Source: Candidatus Hydrogenedentota bacterium (GTDB lineage Bacteria > Hydrogenedentota > Hydrogenedentia > Hydrogenedentales > SLHB01). From it: 64,000 bases of DNA. Below the pieces are notes generated by a model that ran no database searches, was not told the DNA's origin, and was given only the letters and a program-made list of their open reading frames with translations. This document shows positions 52,727 through 61,793 of the stretch, piece after piece (within the stretch, counting starts at the first letter, position 1; every line of letters begins with the position of its first letter). The translations under genes and the position numbers were made by a program. The DNA lies in NCBI GenBank assembly GCA_029552745.1, contig JAKPDK010000167.1, positions 261,973 to 325,972 on the forward strand. The letters are read 5' to 3'.

Positions 52727-54196
52727 ATGGAGGAAGCCCGTCTGCGCGAGTTGCTGGCGAAGTTTGACCGTGCACGTGTTCTTGTTGTTGGCGATATTTA
52801 CTTGGATCAGTACACATTTGGCGCCATGACTGGGATTAGCTTAGAGGCGCCTATTCCCATATACGAAGTTCATCGGCGCCGTCATAATCCGGGGGCGGCG
52901 GGGAATGCTGCGTGCAACGTAGCGGCGCTGGGTGCGAAGACCTACATGATTGGCTACGTGGGCGACGATGCGAATGCGGACATCGTTCGGAAAGAGTTTG
53001 CCGTGCGGCATGTTGATACCTCGGGGGTTGTGGTGCATCCGACGCGTCCGACGAACACGTACGGGAAGATGATAGCGGGCGGATTCAACATACCTGAGCA
53101 GGAAGTGCTGCGCGTGGATACGCCGAAACCGACTTTTATCGAACCAGAAATCGAGGAACAGATCATTCGCAATATTCAAGCGCGGGCTTCCGAAGTGGAC
53201 GCCATTGTTGTGGTGGATCAAGTGTCTTCGGTTGCAACCGAACGCGTCATTGCTGCTGTCGTTGAATGTGCAAAGAAACATGGATTGATCACAGTAGGCG
53301 ACAGTCGGGAACGGGCGGGGGCATTAATCGGTATGGATGCGCTGGTACCAAACGATCGGGAAGCAGGTATTGGCGCCGGCATACCCGTAACCGATGAAAA
53401 GACGCTTCATCAGGCAGGCAAAAAATTGCTGCAAATATGTAAGAACGCGGTCATAACACGTGGCGCCAAGGGGATCACCGTGTTCAAGGAGTCTGGGGAG
53501 ACAGTCGATTTCCCCGTTACCGTGATGCCGCACGAAGTCGTGGATGTCACCGGTGCGGGGGACACGGTGACGGCTGCCGTGGCGGTTACACTGACCGTCG
53601 GCGGTAGCATCGAAGAGGCGGCGTACATTGGAAATGCTGCGGCGGGTGTCGCGGTGAAGAAGCCGGGGGTTGTGACTGTGCCACGCGCGGAACTGGAACA
53701 GGCTCTTTTTGGCAAAGGGGGTCCCTCCAAATTGAAAACGCTTGACGAGCTGAAAGAAATTGTTGCGCGGTTTAAAGCAGAAGGCAAACGGGTGGTCTGG
53801 ACAAACGGGTGTTTCGATATCATTCATATTGGCCACATCATATATCTTCAGCGGGCTGCCGCGGAGGGCGATGTCCTGATTGTGGGATTGAACAGCGACG
53901 CGTCCGTTCGCAAAAACAAGGGACCTGAGCGTCCCATCGTTCCCGAGAACGAGCGTGCTTTGGTGCTGGCGGCATTGGAATCCGTGGATTACATCATTCT
54001 GTTTGACGATCTTACGACCGTGCCTATTCTGCAGGTGTTGAAGCCCGACGTCTACGCCAAGGGCGGGGATTACACGATCGAAACGATTGTGCAGGAAGAA
54101 CGCCGAGTGGTTGAAGGATACGGTGGCCGTATCGCCATTATTCCCGGTGTGGAAGGATATTCTACGACCAACCTGATTGCGCGGCTGCGAAAATAG
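52727..54196 (+). CDS. hldE: Bifunctional heptose-P kinase/adenylyltransferase HldE
   Basis: A 489-residue two-domain cytoplasmic enzyme of LPS heptose precursor synthesis. The N-terminal PfkB/ribokinase domain covers about 1-320 (VLVVGDIYLDQY, NPGAAGNAACNVAALGA and DVTGAGDTVTAAVA with the catalytic Asp). The C-terminal nucleotidyltransferase covers about 345-489 (VVWTNGCFDIIHIGHIIYLQ with the HxGH motif, GLNSDASVRKNKGPERPI). The arrangement matches E. coli HldE (477 residues). AGAAGGAG precedes the ATG. This argues for an LPS-bearing outer membrane. Separate-enzyme versions exist in other bacteria, so the fused form is informative. Confidence 0.94.
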   Translation: MEEARLRELLAKFDRARVLVVGDIYLDQYTFGAMTGISLEAPIPIYEVHRRRHNPGAAGNAACNVAALGAKTYMIGYVGDDANADIVRKEFAVRHVDTSGVVVHPTRPTNTYGKMIAGGFNIPEQEVLRVDTPKPTFIEPEIEEQIIRNIQARASEVDAIVVVDQVSSVATERVIAAVVECAKKHGLITVGDSRERAGALIGMDALVPNDREAGIGAGIPVTDEKTLHQAGKKLLQICKNAVITRGAKGITVFKESGETVDFPVTVMPHEVVDVTGAGDTVTAAVAVTLTVGGSIEEAAYIGNAAAGVAVKKPGVVTVPRAELEQALFGKGGPSKLKTLDELKEIVARFKAEGKRVVWTNGCFDIIHIGHIIYLQRAAAEGDVLIVGLNSDASVRKNKGPERPIVPENERALVLAALESVDYIILFDDLTTVPILQVLKPDVYAKGGDYTIETIVQEERRVVEGYGGRIAIIPGVEGYSTTNLIARLRK

Positions 54197-54214
54197 ACGA
54201 GTGGATTTTTTGAT

Positions 54215-54754
54215 TCAGTCGTCAAGCGTTTCCACGGTAAGGTGGGTGTTGGTGTAAATACAAATGCCCGCGGCGATCATCAACGATTCTCGAACAACTT
54301 CGGGAGCGCTCAACTGCGAATGCTTCATCAGCGCGCGTGCCGCCGCCAAGGCGTAAGGACCGCCCGACCCGATCGCAATGATTCCGTCGTCCGGTTCAAT
54401 TACTTCGCCGCTGCCCGAAATAAGCAGGCTTTTTTCCCGATCGCACACAGCCAGTAAGGCTTCCAGATTTTTCAAATATTTGTCTGTCCGCCACTGTTTG
54501 CCCAATTCCACGGCGGCACGTGGCAGGTTTCCATGAAACTCTTTCAGTTTTCCTTCAAAACGTTCAAACAACGTGAACGCATCGGAAACCGAACCACTGA
54601 ACCCCGCCAACACCCGCCCCTCGGCAAGGCGGCGCACTTTCACGGCTTTCTCCTTCATGACGGTAGCCCCGATGGTCACCTGCCCGTCCGCGCCTAATGC
54701 GACCTTGTTATCTCTACGCACACACACCACGGTGGTACCACGCATTTCTGCCAT
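54215..54754 (-). CDS. hslV: ATP-dependent protease peptidase subunit HslV
   Basis: A proteasome-like threonine protease, 179 residues from the ATG at 54754. The sequence [25 protein letters not shown] is the family start; the first Thr of TTVV, six residues in, is the expected nucleophile after removal of a short propeptide. [17 protein letters not shown] and [15 protein letters not shown] follow. Family members form a double ring with the ATPase HslU. No hslU gene is in the window; the upstream gap holds repeat copy E and the gene downstream is hldE, convergent. A longer reading frame to 54796 is possible, but the ATG chosen has AGGAG upstream and fits family length. Confidence 0.93.
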   Translation of the reverse strand: MAEMRGTTVVCVRRDNKVALGADGQVTIGATVMKEKAVKVRRLAEGRVLAGFSGSVSDAFTLFERFEGKLKEFHGNLPRAAVELGKQWRTDKYLKNLEALLAVCDREKSLLISGSGEVIEPDDGIIAIGSGGPYALAAARALMKHSQLSAPEVVRESLMIAAGICIYTNTHLTVETLDD

Positions 54755-55127
54755 CCTGAAATTGACTCCTATTAGTTGGACCACGTCACGTGGCAAATTA
54801 GCACAACCTGGTTATCACGTCAACTCTTGTGGTGCGTTTCTCCTCGTCTGTTTACGGGACTATACGTCAGTGTTGTCATTGCGAGGAGCGGAGTCTTCGA
54901 AGCGACGAAGCAATCCCCTTACCCGCGCAGCGCAAGAGGACCAAGGGCAAAGTCAGGGCTATCCTCGGACGCCCGGGGGGATTGCCGCGTCGTGCCTGGC
55001 GGCACTCCTTGCAATGACAACAGGGGGAGAAGGTGGGGCCGCAAACGTTCATGGGGGAAAGCCGTAGAATTGTTTTCATTGTCTTAAGAGAAAGTAGTAT
55101 CCTTTGCTGACGTCAACTGGAGGTGAA
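54755..55127. other. Intergenic region with repeat copy E
   Basis: 373 bases between divergent hslV and the sugar isomerase gene, dominated by the repeat at 54873-55020. Promoters for both genes should be here; none was recognised with confidence. Confidence 0.55.
54873..55020. repeat. 148-bp inverted-repeat element, copy E
   Basis: TTGTCATTGCGAGGAG on the left and CTCCTTGCAATGACAA on the right; inner pair GCAATCCCC and GGGGATTGC. The core is nearly the same as copy D about 2.6 kb away. Confidence 0.88.
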
Positions 55128-55970
55128 ATGGTGTGTAACGAAACGGAACCGAAGGCCTTTTCTGACTTATCTCGGTTAGGTATCCATACGATTACAACCA
55201 AGCCCTGGTCCCTGCAAGAGTGCATTTTTGAATATGAGCGAGTTGGCGTGCGAGGGATTACGGTGTGGAGAGATTGTTTGCACGCTGCGGGAATCCCGGA
55301 GGCGCGAAGGATGCTCGAACAGTCGGGGCTGGAGGTGATAAGTCTTTGTCGAGGGGGATTCTTTCCTGGGGCGACGAAAGGCGAACGGCAAAAAGCCATA
55401 GACGAGAATCGTACGATCATCGAAGAGGCGGCGGCGATAGGCGCCCCCCTCATTGTGCTGGTGTGCGGGGCGCAGCCGGGTATACCACTTGCCGATGCAC
55501 GGCGCCAAATCCAAGAAGGGATTGCAACGGTTTTGCCTGATGCGGCAGCAGCTAACGTCAAGCTTGCCATAGAACCCTTGCATCCGATGTACGCGGACTC
55601 CCGCTCCGCCATAAACACCCTGCGACAAGCGAATGATATGGTGGAAGCCTTGGCGGATCCGCACGTCGGTGTCACCGTAGACGTTTATCATCTCTGGTGG
55701 GATCCGGAGTTGAAGGAAGAAATTGGTCGTGCCCGGTCCTGGTTATTTTCGTTTCACGTGAGCGATTGGCGGACTCCGACACGGGACCTCTTGAATGATC
55801 GCACGCTGATGGGCAAAGGATGCATTCCTCTTCGTCAGATTCGAGGCTGGGTGGAACAGGCTGGCTTTACGGGCTTTGTTGAGGTAGAAATCTTTTCAAA
55901 CGAGTATTGGTCATGGGATCAGCGCGAGTTTCTCCGCGAAATTTACAGCGCGTATCTCACATACTGTTGA
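55128..55970 (+). CDS. Sugar phosphate isomerase/epimerase-like TIM barrel
   Basis: A 280-residue member of the xylose isomerase-like (AP endonuclease 2) TIM-barrel superfamily. The strands are recognisable in order: VRGITVWRDC, LEVISLCRGGFF, GAPLIVLVCGAQPG, VKLAIEPLHPMY with the metal-binding Glu, VGVTVDVYHLWWD with Asp and His, FSFHVSDWRTP and GFVEVEIFSNEYW. These residues bind a divalent metal. ATG at 55128 follows GGAGG by four bases; a TTG 24 bases upstream is in frame but poor. It lies 24 bases before the heparinase-like gene and is probably co-transcribed, so it may act on a product of that enzyme. Confidence 0.85.
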   Translation: MVCNETEPKAFSDLSRLGIHTITTKPWSLQECIFEYERVGVRGITVWRDCLHAAGIPEARRMLEQSGLEVISLCRGGFFPGATKGERQKAIDENRTIIEEAAAIGAPLIVLVCGAQPGIPLADARRQIQEGIATVLPDAAAANVKLAIEPLHPMYADSRSAINTLRQANDMVEALADPHVGVTVDVYHLWWDPELKEEIGRARSWLFSFHVSDWRTPTRDLLNDRTLMGKGCIPLRQIRGWVEQAGFTGFVEVEIFSNEYWSWDQREFLREIYSAYLTYC

Positions 55971-55994
55971 TGGGTTATCTTAAGGAGCCCCTTT

Positions 55995-58820
55995 ATGAGA
56001 CTTGAAAGGTTGATGGCGTTGGTACTTGCTGTTGGATTCGTGGCGACATTCGCGAGCTGGGGGCAGGAGCCTATGGAACAGACATCTTTAGTCAAAACCC
56101 AAAGTGCCTTTTATCCGTTGGAAATTGTCGAACGAGCGCGAAAAAACGCCGAGCAATATGAGTGGGCTGCGGCGATGAAGAAAGATATTCTTCAAGCGGC
56201 TGAACCTTGGCGTGCCCTCTCGAATGATGAGTTGTGGGCGATGATTTTTGGTCCGACGATTACGCGGTCTTGGATGGTATGGTCGAATGGTTATTGCCCG
56301 GCATGTAAAAAGGATGTTCGGATGTATGCCTGGGAGATTGATCCTTTTAAGCACCCCTGGAAGGTGAGGTGTCCGAATTGTGGGGAATTCTTCCCCAAGA
56401 ACGATTTTGCCGCGTTCTATCAAAGTGGCATGGACGAGCACGGCATTTTTCAGCCGTCCCGTGCGGATCGATCCTTGCTGTTCAACACCGAACATCCTGA
56501 TCCCAACGATCCGTTGCATCTGTTTGGTGTAGACGATGGCGAGGGCTACGTTGCGGAGGGGCATCGCTGGCGTTTTATAGGATGTTATCTGATTTACGGT
56601 CAATGGAAAAAACTGATTTGGAGTGGTTTGGTCAATTTGAGCGCCGCTTACTTGGTGACGGGGGAGCCTGAATATGCCGTCAAAACAACCATTTTACTTG
56701 ACCGTCTTGCTGATATTTTCCCCCAGTACGATTTTAGTAAACAAGGCGAAGTGTACGAAGATCCCAAATTGGCGCGCGGACAGATCACGCAATGGCACGA
56801 TGCGTGTAGTGAGATGTTTAGGGTGGCGCTGGCATACGATCGGGTTTTTGAAGAGGCGCGAAAAGCCGAAGCCGAGTGTGTGGCTTTTCTGTCTGAAAAA
56901 GCGGCTCGCTACGGCATAGAAAACCCAAAACGGTGTTGGGCAGATATTCAGCGGAATATCGAACAGGGGCTTTTTCATGAAACCCTGGCGCACCGTAACC
57001 GCATCGAGTCCAACTACCCGTGGACAGATATCACGATGATCACACTGAAAACAGTGCTCGCCTGGCCTACGAATCGGGAGGAGATTTACAAAGCCCTCAA
57101 CGAAGTGTTGTTAAAAGCAACCGCGGTCGATGGCGTGAGCGGAGAAAAGGGTTTGGACGGCTATGGCCGTATCGCGCCAAACGCCATGGCATCGTGGCTG
57201 GGACTGTTCACCCGGCTCGAGCCAACGTTTCTGAAGATGGTCTATGAACAGTGTCCTGCGCTGCACGATATGTATCGGTTTCATTTGGATACATGGTGCA
57301 TGGACGAATGGTACCCCCGCAGCGGCGATACAGGTACTTTTGGGAAAAAGAATCCAAACTATGCCGGCGTGGCATTTAGTAAAACGCCTGGAGTTGAGCC
57401 TTCTATGGCGACTTTTCTATGGGACTTGTACTCCGTTACGAATGATGTCGCGTTTGCTCAGTTGATATACAAACTAAACGACCATAGCGTGGACGGTCTA
57501 CCGTATGACCTTTTCTGCGCGGATCCAGCGGTGTTCCAAGAACAGCTCCAAAAAATCATCGAGGAACGCGGCGCCGAGATTCCCCGAGACAGCATCAACA
57601 AACAGGCATGGCATCTCGCGATTTTGCGAAGCGGACAAGGGGAACATCAGCGAGCGCTCTGGTTGGACTACGATTCGTACGGTTCTCACGGGCATGCGGA
57701 TGCGCTGAATTTGGGGCTCTACGCCAAAGGTCTTGATTTGATGCCGGATTTCGGCTATCCGCCGGTCGGTTACGGTGGATGGACTGCACCCAAAGCTGTC
57801 TGGTACAAAATACCTGCCTCTCATAACACTGTTGTGGTGGATGGAAAAGACCAGGCACGCCAAGCGGCAGGTACGTGCACGCTTTGGGCACTTGGGGAAC
57901 GGTTCCGCGCCGTGCGTGCTGCGTGTCCGGATGCGGTGGAGGGCTGCGAGCAATTTGAACGTACCGCGATTTTAATTGATGTGAGTCCGGAAGACTTTTA
58001 TGTCATTGATGCTTTATTCGTTGTTGGCGGCAAACAACACACCAAGTTTTTCCACTCGTTTTTCGGGGAACTCACCATCGACGGTTTGCAGCTGCAACCA
58101 TGTGAGCCTTACAACTACGAGGCGGAGATGCGCAACTACCGGGGAGACATGTCTCCTGCCGTGGGTTGGTCGGTCGACTGGCGCCTTTCCGATCCCTACG
58201 GGTACTTATCTCCGGGACGAGAAATACATGTGCGATATACGGACTTGACTCCGAAGTGTTCCGCCGGGACAGCGGAGGCATGGATTGAAACCACTCTGTA
58301 CGGGCAAGGGCAGGAAACGTGGATTCCTCGAGTGTGGATTCAACGAAATGCCGACACGCCGCCGTTGAGAAGCGCCTTCGTCAGTGTCATTGAGCCTTAC
58401 GAAACGAAACGATTCATCAGCCAAATCCATCGGCTTTCGCTCGAAACGCCCGGCAACAGACCTTTGCCCGAAGATTTCGTGGGCATAGAGATTTCGCGGG
58501 CTGACGGGGGCGCCGATGTGTGTTTGCTTGTGGACGGTCGCGGACCGGCGGACATATTGGAACCCCAACACGACATCGAATTCCGCGGCGAGATCGCCTG
58601 GATATCTTATGACAAGGAAGGTCTGGACCGTCTCGTTGTTTGCAAGGGAGACCGAATACGCGCGGGTAAATACCACATTTCCGGTGCGTCACTCAATGAT
58701 TTCGTAGAACTTGTGTTCCTTCCGGACGGTGTGCATGTTGTTGCCGGCAAGGGGGACACACCGCCGTACATCGTTTACAACGGCGATGCGGTGCCTGTCG
58801 TAGACGACCGAAGATCCTGA
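55995..58820 (+). CDS. Secreted heparinase II/III-like polysaccharide lyase
   Basis: A 941-residue exported protein with a signal peptide (ALVLAVGFVATFASWG). An alpha-toroid-like helical domain covers about 25-520 and a beta-sandwich domain of the heparinase II/III type follows (WLDYDSYGSHGHADALNLGLYAKG, with the His-rich catalytic strand). Two CxxC pairs near residues 101-104 and 126-129 (YCPACKKDV, RCPNCGEFF) form a zinc ribbon, an unusual insertion, although zinc-binding has been seen in some heparinase II relatives. Members cleave uronic-acid polysaccharides. It converges on the aminotransferase gene with four bases between stops. Confidence 0.8.
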   Translation: MRLERLMALVLAVGFVATFASWGQEPMEQTSLVKTQSAFYPLEIVERARKNAEQYEWAAAMKKDILQAAEPWRALSNDELWAMIFGPTITRSWMVWSNGYCPACKKDVRMYAWEIDPFKHPWKVRCPNCGEFFPKNDFAAFYQSGMDEHGIFQPSRADRSLLFNTEHPDPNDPLHLFGVDDGEGYVAEGHRWRFIGCYLIYGQWKKLIWSGLVNLSAAYLVTGEPEYAVKTTILLDRLADIFPQYDFSKQGEVYEDPKLARGQITQWHDACSEMFRVALAYDRVFEEARKAEAECVAFLSEKAARYGIENPKRCWADIQRNIEQGLFHETLAHRNRIESNYPWTDITMITLKTVLAWPTNREEIYKALNEVLLKATAVDGVSGEKGLDGYGRIAPNAMASWLGLFTRLEPTFLKMVYEQCPALHDMYRFHLDTWCMDEWYPRSGDTGTFGKKNPNYAGVAFSKTPGVEPSMATFLWDLYSVTNDVAFAQLIYKLNDHSVDGLPYDLFCADPAVFQEQLQKIIEERGAEIPRDSINKQAWHLAILRSGQGEHQRALWLDYDSYGSHGHADALNLGLYAKGLDLMPDFGYPPVGYGGWTAPKAVWYKIPASHNTVVVDGKDQARQAAGTCTLWALGERFRAVRAACPDAVEGCEQFERTAILIDVSPEDFYVIDALFVVGGKQHTKFFHSFFGELTIDGLQLQPCEPYNYEAEMRNYRGDMSPAVGWSVDWRLSDPYGYLSPGREIHVRYTDLTPKCSAGTAEAWIETTLYGQGQETWIPRVWIQRNADTPPLRSAFVSVIEPYETKRFISQIHRLSLETPGNRPLPEDFVGIEISRADGGADVCLLVDGRGPADILEPQHDIEFRGEIAWISYDKEGLDRLVVCKGDRIRAGKYHISGASLNDFVELVFLPDGVHVVAGKGDTPPYIVYNGDAVPVVDDRRS

Positions 58821-58824
58821 GGTT

Positions 58825-60000
58825 CTAAGTTTTCATCAAGTCAAGAACCCGTTGGAGTTCCTCCTCGGTGTTGTAGAAGTGTGGGGAAAATCGCAAGAAT
58901 TCTTTGCCGCTGCGGCTGCGGCGCAAGGAAAAAGCCACGCCGTGGGTTTCCAAGCGGGTGGCAAGTTCTTGGATGTCTCGACCGCGCGATTCTACGGAAA
59001 TGATCCCGGACCGTTCTTTGTCGGAGGCTTGCGGTCGGGTATCGAACTCTTCCAAATAAAGACGATACCCCAGAGAGCGCAGGCCCTCCACAAAAAACCG
59101 TCTCAAATGCAATATACGATTGGCTATGACTTCTACCCCCAAAGTGAGCAATAGTTCCATGGCGGCATGCATGCCGACGATACCCGGCAGGTTCAACGTG
59201 CCGGGTTCATAGCGGCGGGCTCCGGGATAGTAAGCAAATTTGTCTTGAGCAATGAAACCTGGCGAAACTACGTTCCACGATCCCAACAAAGTAGGCGTGA
59301 GGATGTCTTGACAGGAGCGGCGGACGTAGAAAATGCCCGCACCGCATGGTCCCAACAACCACTTGTGTGAATCGGCGCTCAAAAAGTCCACATGGTCTAC
59401 GGATACAGGAAAGGCGCCCAAACTTTGAATGCCGTCCAGACAGAATAGAATGCCGCGCTCGTGTAGATTTCTACCGATGGTGTCGATATCTATTCGATAG
59501 CCGCTCAAGAAATGGCAGGAAGCCAGAGCGACAAGCCGTGTGCTAGGTGTCAGCATCGACTCGATGTGTTCCCACGTGATAACTCCGGGATGTTCGGGCT
59601 GAAGCGGTATAAGAGTCACACCCCGCTGTTGTAACGCGCGCCACGGGTAAACGTTTGAGGGGTAATCGTCTCCATAGAAAATGACGGCGTCCCCCGGTTT
59701 CCATGGAAGGCCCTGCGCAACCAAATTTAAACCGATAGAAGTTGGTCCAAGCAAAGCGATTTCATCCGCATGGCAACCCAAAAGTCGTGCGGCAGTTTCG
59801 CGCGTTTTTTGAACGATTTCCCAAATGACCGGGTCTTCTTGGGAGCCCAACGAAGCTTGTCGCAAGAATTCCTCCATGGCTTTTACCACAACGTGAGGTA
59901 AAGCGGTCACAGCAGCGTGAGCAAGAAAGATCGTTTTGGTGGTTACCGGGAATTCCTGATTGCGAACGGGCTCCGCCAGAAGAGAAGAGATCGTCATCAT
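58825..60000 (-). CDS. Class V aminotransferase-fold PLP enzyme
   Basis: A 391-residue fold-type I PLP enzyme. The cofactor Lys is Lys213 in SADSHKWLLGPCG, with Asp189 (CLDGIQS) for the pyridine nitrogen and Gln192 stacking nearby. The sequence is closest in character to the isopenicillin-N epimerase or cysteine desulfurase group (SHKWLLGPCGAGIFYV, GTLNLPGIVGMHAAMELL). The catalytic Cys of desulfurases is not evident in the expected loop, so a desulfurase assignment is doubtful. The ATG overlaps the stop of the upstream membrane protein gene as ATGA, so the two are coupled, possibly making a sugar-modifying pair. The substrate is open. Confidence 0.85.
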   Translation of the reverse strand: MMTISSLLAEPVRNQEFPVTTKTIFLAHAAVTALPHVVVKAMEEFLRQASLGSQEDPVIWEIVQKTRETAARLLGCHADEIALLGPTSIGLNLVAQGLPWKPGDAVIFYGDDYPSNVYPWRALQQRGVTLIPLQPEHPGVITWEHIESMLTPSTRLVALASCHFLSGYRIDIDTIGRNLHERGILFCLDGIQSLGAFPVSVDHVDFLSADSHKWLLGPCGAGIFYVRRSCQDILTPTLLGSWNVVSPGFIAQDKFAYYPGARRYEPGTLNLPGIVGMHAAMELLLTLGVEVIANRILHLRRFFVEGLRSLGYRLYLEEFDTRPQASDKERSGIISVESRGRDIQELATRLETHGVAFSLRRSRSGKEFLRFSPHFYNTEEELQRVLDLMKT

Positions 60001-61673
60001 GATAAATCTCCTTTCGCGACAGGTTCGGCGCGCAATCGCCCGTTGGAAAAGAAGTACACCTGTCTTTGTCCCTCAAGATAACGGGGTGTAATGTCGACAA
60101 CGATTTCGTTGGCTTTTCCTGCAGCATTGACGCCAGAAATTTCTACCGTGCCCCAGAAGGTTGTGTGTGTCATGCCGGTCTGCAACATGCCCGTAGCCGA
60201 AGACCATTCGGGTATATCTGGAAACTCGAATCGGCTGCGGGGATCAGACAACGCGATGCGCCACACCGTATCGGATTCCCGAGTCAACGTGATGGCTCGT
60301 GGGTCATATGCAGGCGGAAGAACAACATAGGAACATACCACCGGGGATAGGTCTTGCCTGCCAATAGCCCAGCGGAGTCGAATGTCCAGCCCGAACATGT
60401 AGACCGGGATGTCTCCAATCATTCCAGGGATGCAAAGGAATATGGGAGAGTAGTTTGCTCCCGCTTGATAGGAAAACACAAAATCTTTTTCGATATTCCT
60501 GGCTGCGTTATCCGCTAGACGCCACGCATGAAATCGGTCTTTCAACTCAACACCACTTATGAGAAGGAACAGTACGGTGGCGGCAAGCGCAAATTTCCCT
60601 TTTATATTTCGTGTGGGTTGAGTCAACACCCCAAGGAGGATGCAAAATCCGATGGTCGGAACATATACACGCCAAGGATTTGCCAGAGTAGCCACGGGTA
60701 GGAACGTGAGCGCCAGCCACACCAATCCAAATAGGGCGAGGCGTTTTTTCATTCGTGGAACAAGCGGCAGGAAAACCAACACGAAACCAAGCGACAAACC
60801 AAAAAGTACTATCGGATGGATTCTTACCATTTCTTTCAACGAAATTGTCCATGGGAAAATCAATCGTCGCAGTGTCCAGAAACAATTCTGTATAACGCCT
60901 CCGGCGTGCGACGGGAAAAAAGCGTCATATCCGAATAGGTACAGGCGCGTAACGATGAAGAACAGGGCTAAAGCGGCAAACGGTGCCATTGGTTTTACTA
61001 CTGCCCAAACTTCGGAAGAAGAAAAAGAGCTTGGAAGACAGGTTACCCAGAAGCCTATCAAAATTGCTGGCAGCACCAGCGCTGTTTCCTTGCTCGCCAT
61101 GGCACACATGCCGCTAATGCAGGAAAACAGGAACGCGACACGGCTCCCACGCTGTAAAAAGATGAGGAATAACCAGACACTGCACAACATAAAAAAGGCG
61201 CACAATAGGTCACCACGTCCGGAGATCCAATTGACAGCAAGGTCGTGAAGCGGATGGACGGCGAAAAACGTCGCAGAGAGCCAAGGGAGGGCGGTTTCGT
61301 CTCGTGTTACGATTCGACGTAACAAGACATAAAGCAGCCCGGTATTTGCTAAATGAAGTATCACATTGGTCAAGTGATAGCCAAAGGGGTTGTAATCCCA
61401 AACGAAATGATCCCACGCAAATGAGAGGGCAAACAAGGGACGGTAATAGGCAGGTAAACCTGGCGCGACGGAGCCCGAGAAATGGCCGCGAAACGGCAAC
61501 AACGGATCGTGCTCAACAATTGTTCGACCGGTTTCTACGAGTACATGGTCATCTGCAAGAAATGTCGCGCCAATTCCGGGAAATGCCGAGAAGAGCGCCA
61601 GTAGCGTCGGCACGGCGAATAACGCCGCAAAAAGCAAATGGCTCGAGCGCGTATCTGGCTTATTTAAAAACAT
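59997..61673 (-). CDS. Polytopic TMTC-like GT-C-type membrane protein
   Basis: About 558 residues with ten or more hydrophobic helices. The first loop has FLADDHVLVETG, with an acidic pair like the Asp-Asp or Asp-Glu that binds the lipid-linked donor in GT-C glycosyltransferases, and FFAVHPLHDLAVNWISGRGDLLCAFFML matches the corresponding segment of the other TMTC-like protein in this window at 31506. There are no TPR repeats; instead a periplasmic beta-rich C-terminal domain of about 180 residues follows. ATG at 61673 or GTG at 61697 could be the start. A role in glycosylation of protein or envelope polymer is inferred. Confidence 0.75.
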   Translation of the reverse strand: MFLNKPDTRSSHLLFAALFAVPTLLALFSAFPGIGATFLADDHVLVETGRTIVEHDPLLPFRGHFSGSVAPGLPAYYRPLFALSFAWDHFVWDYNPFGYHLTNVILHLANTGLLYVLLRRIVTRDETALPWLSATFFAVHPLHDLAVNWISGRGDLLCAFFMLCSVWLFLIFLQRGSRVAFLFSCISGMCAMASKETALVLPAILIGFWVTCLPSSFSSSEVWAVVKPMAPFAALALFFIVTRLYLFGYDAFFPSHAGGVIQNCFWTLRRLIFPWTISLKEMVRIHPIVLFGLSLGFVLVFLPLVPRMKKRLALFGLVWLALTFLPVATLANPWRVYVPTIGFCILLGVLTQPTRNIKGKFALAATVLFLLISGVELKDRFHAWRLADNAARNIEKDFVFSYQAGANYSPIFLCIPGMIGDIPVYMFGLDIRLRWAIGRQDLSPVVCSYVVLPPAYDPRAITLTRESDTVWRIALSDPRSRFEFPDIPEWSSATGMLQTGMTHTTFWGTVEISGVNAAGKANEIVVDITPRYLEGQRQVYFFSNGRLRAEPVAKGDLS

Positions 61674-61793
61674 GTTTGATGGTCGACTTTCTTGCACGGT
61701 GGACAGGCTAACGTGTCGGCTTCGCTCGTTTACCCCAGACTAGGCAGACAACATGCCCGCATCATATTTTTATGGTAAAGAACCGCCTTGATG

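Noticed and set aside
52303-55020. Repeat copies D and E considered as a CRISPR array or direct-repeat pair
   Set aside because: They are 2.6 kb apart, have inverted rather than direct internal symmetry and no spacers.
58825-60000. Assignment of the PLP enzyme as a cysteine desulfurase (IscS/SufS)
   Set aside because: The conserved catalytic Cys loop is not visible and no Fe-S assembly genes are adjacent.
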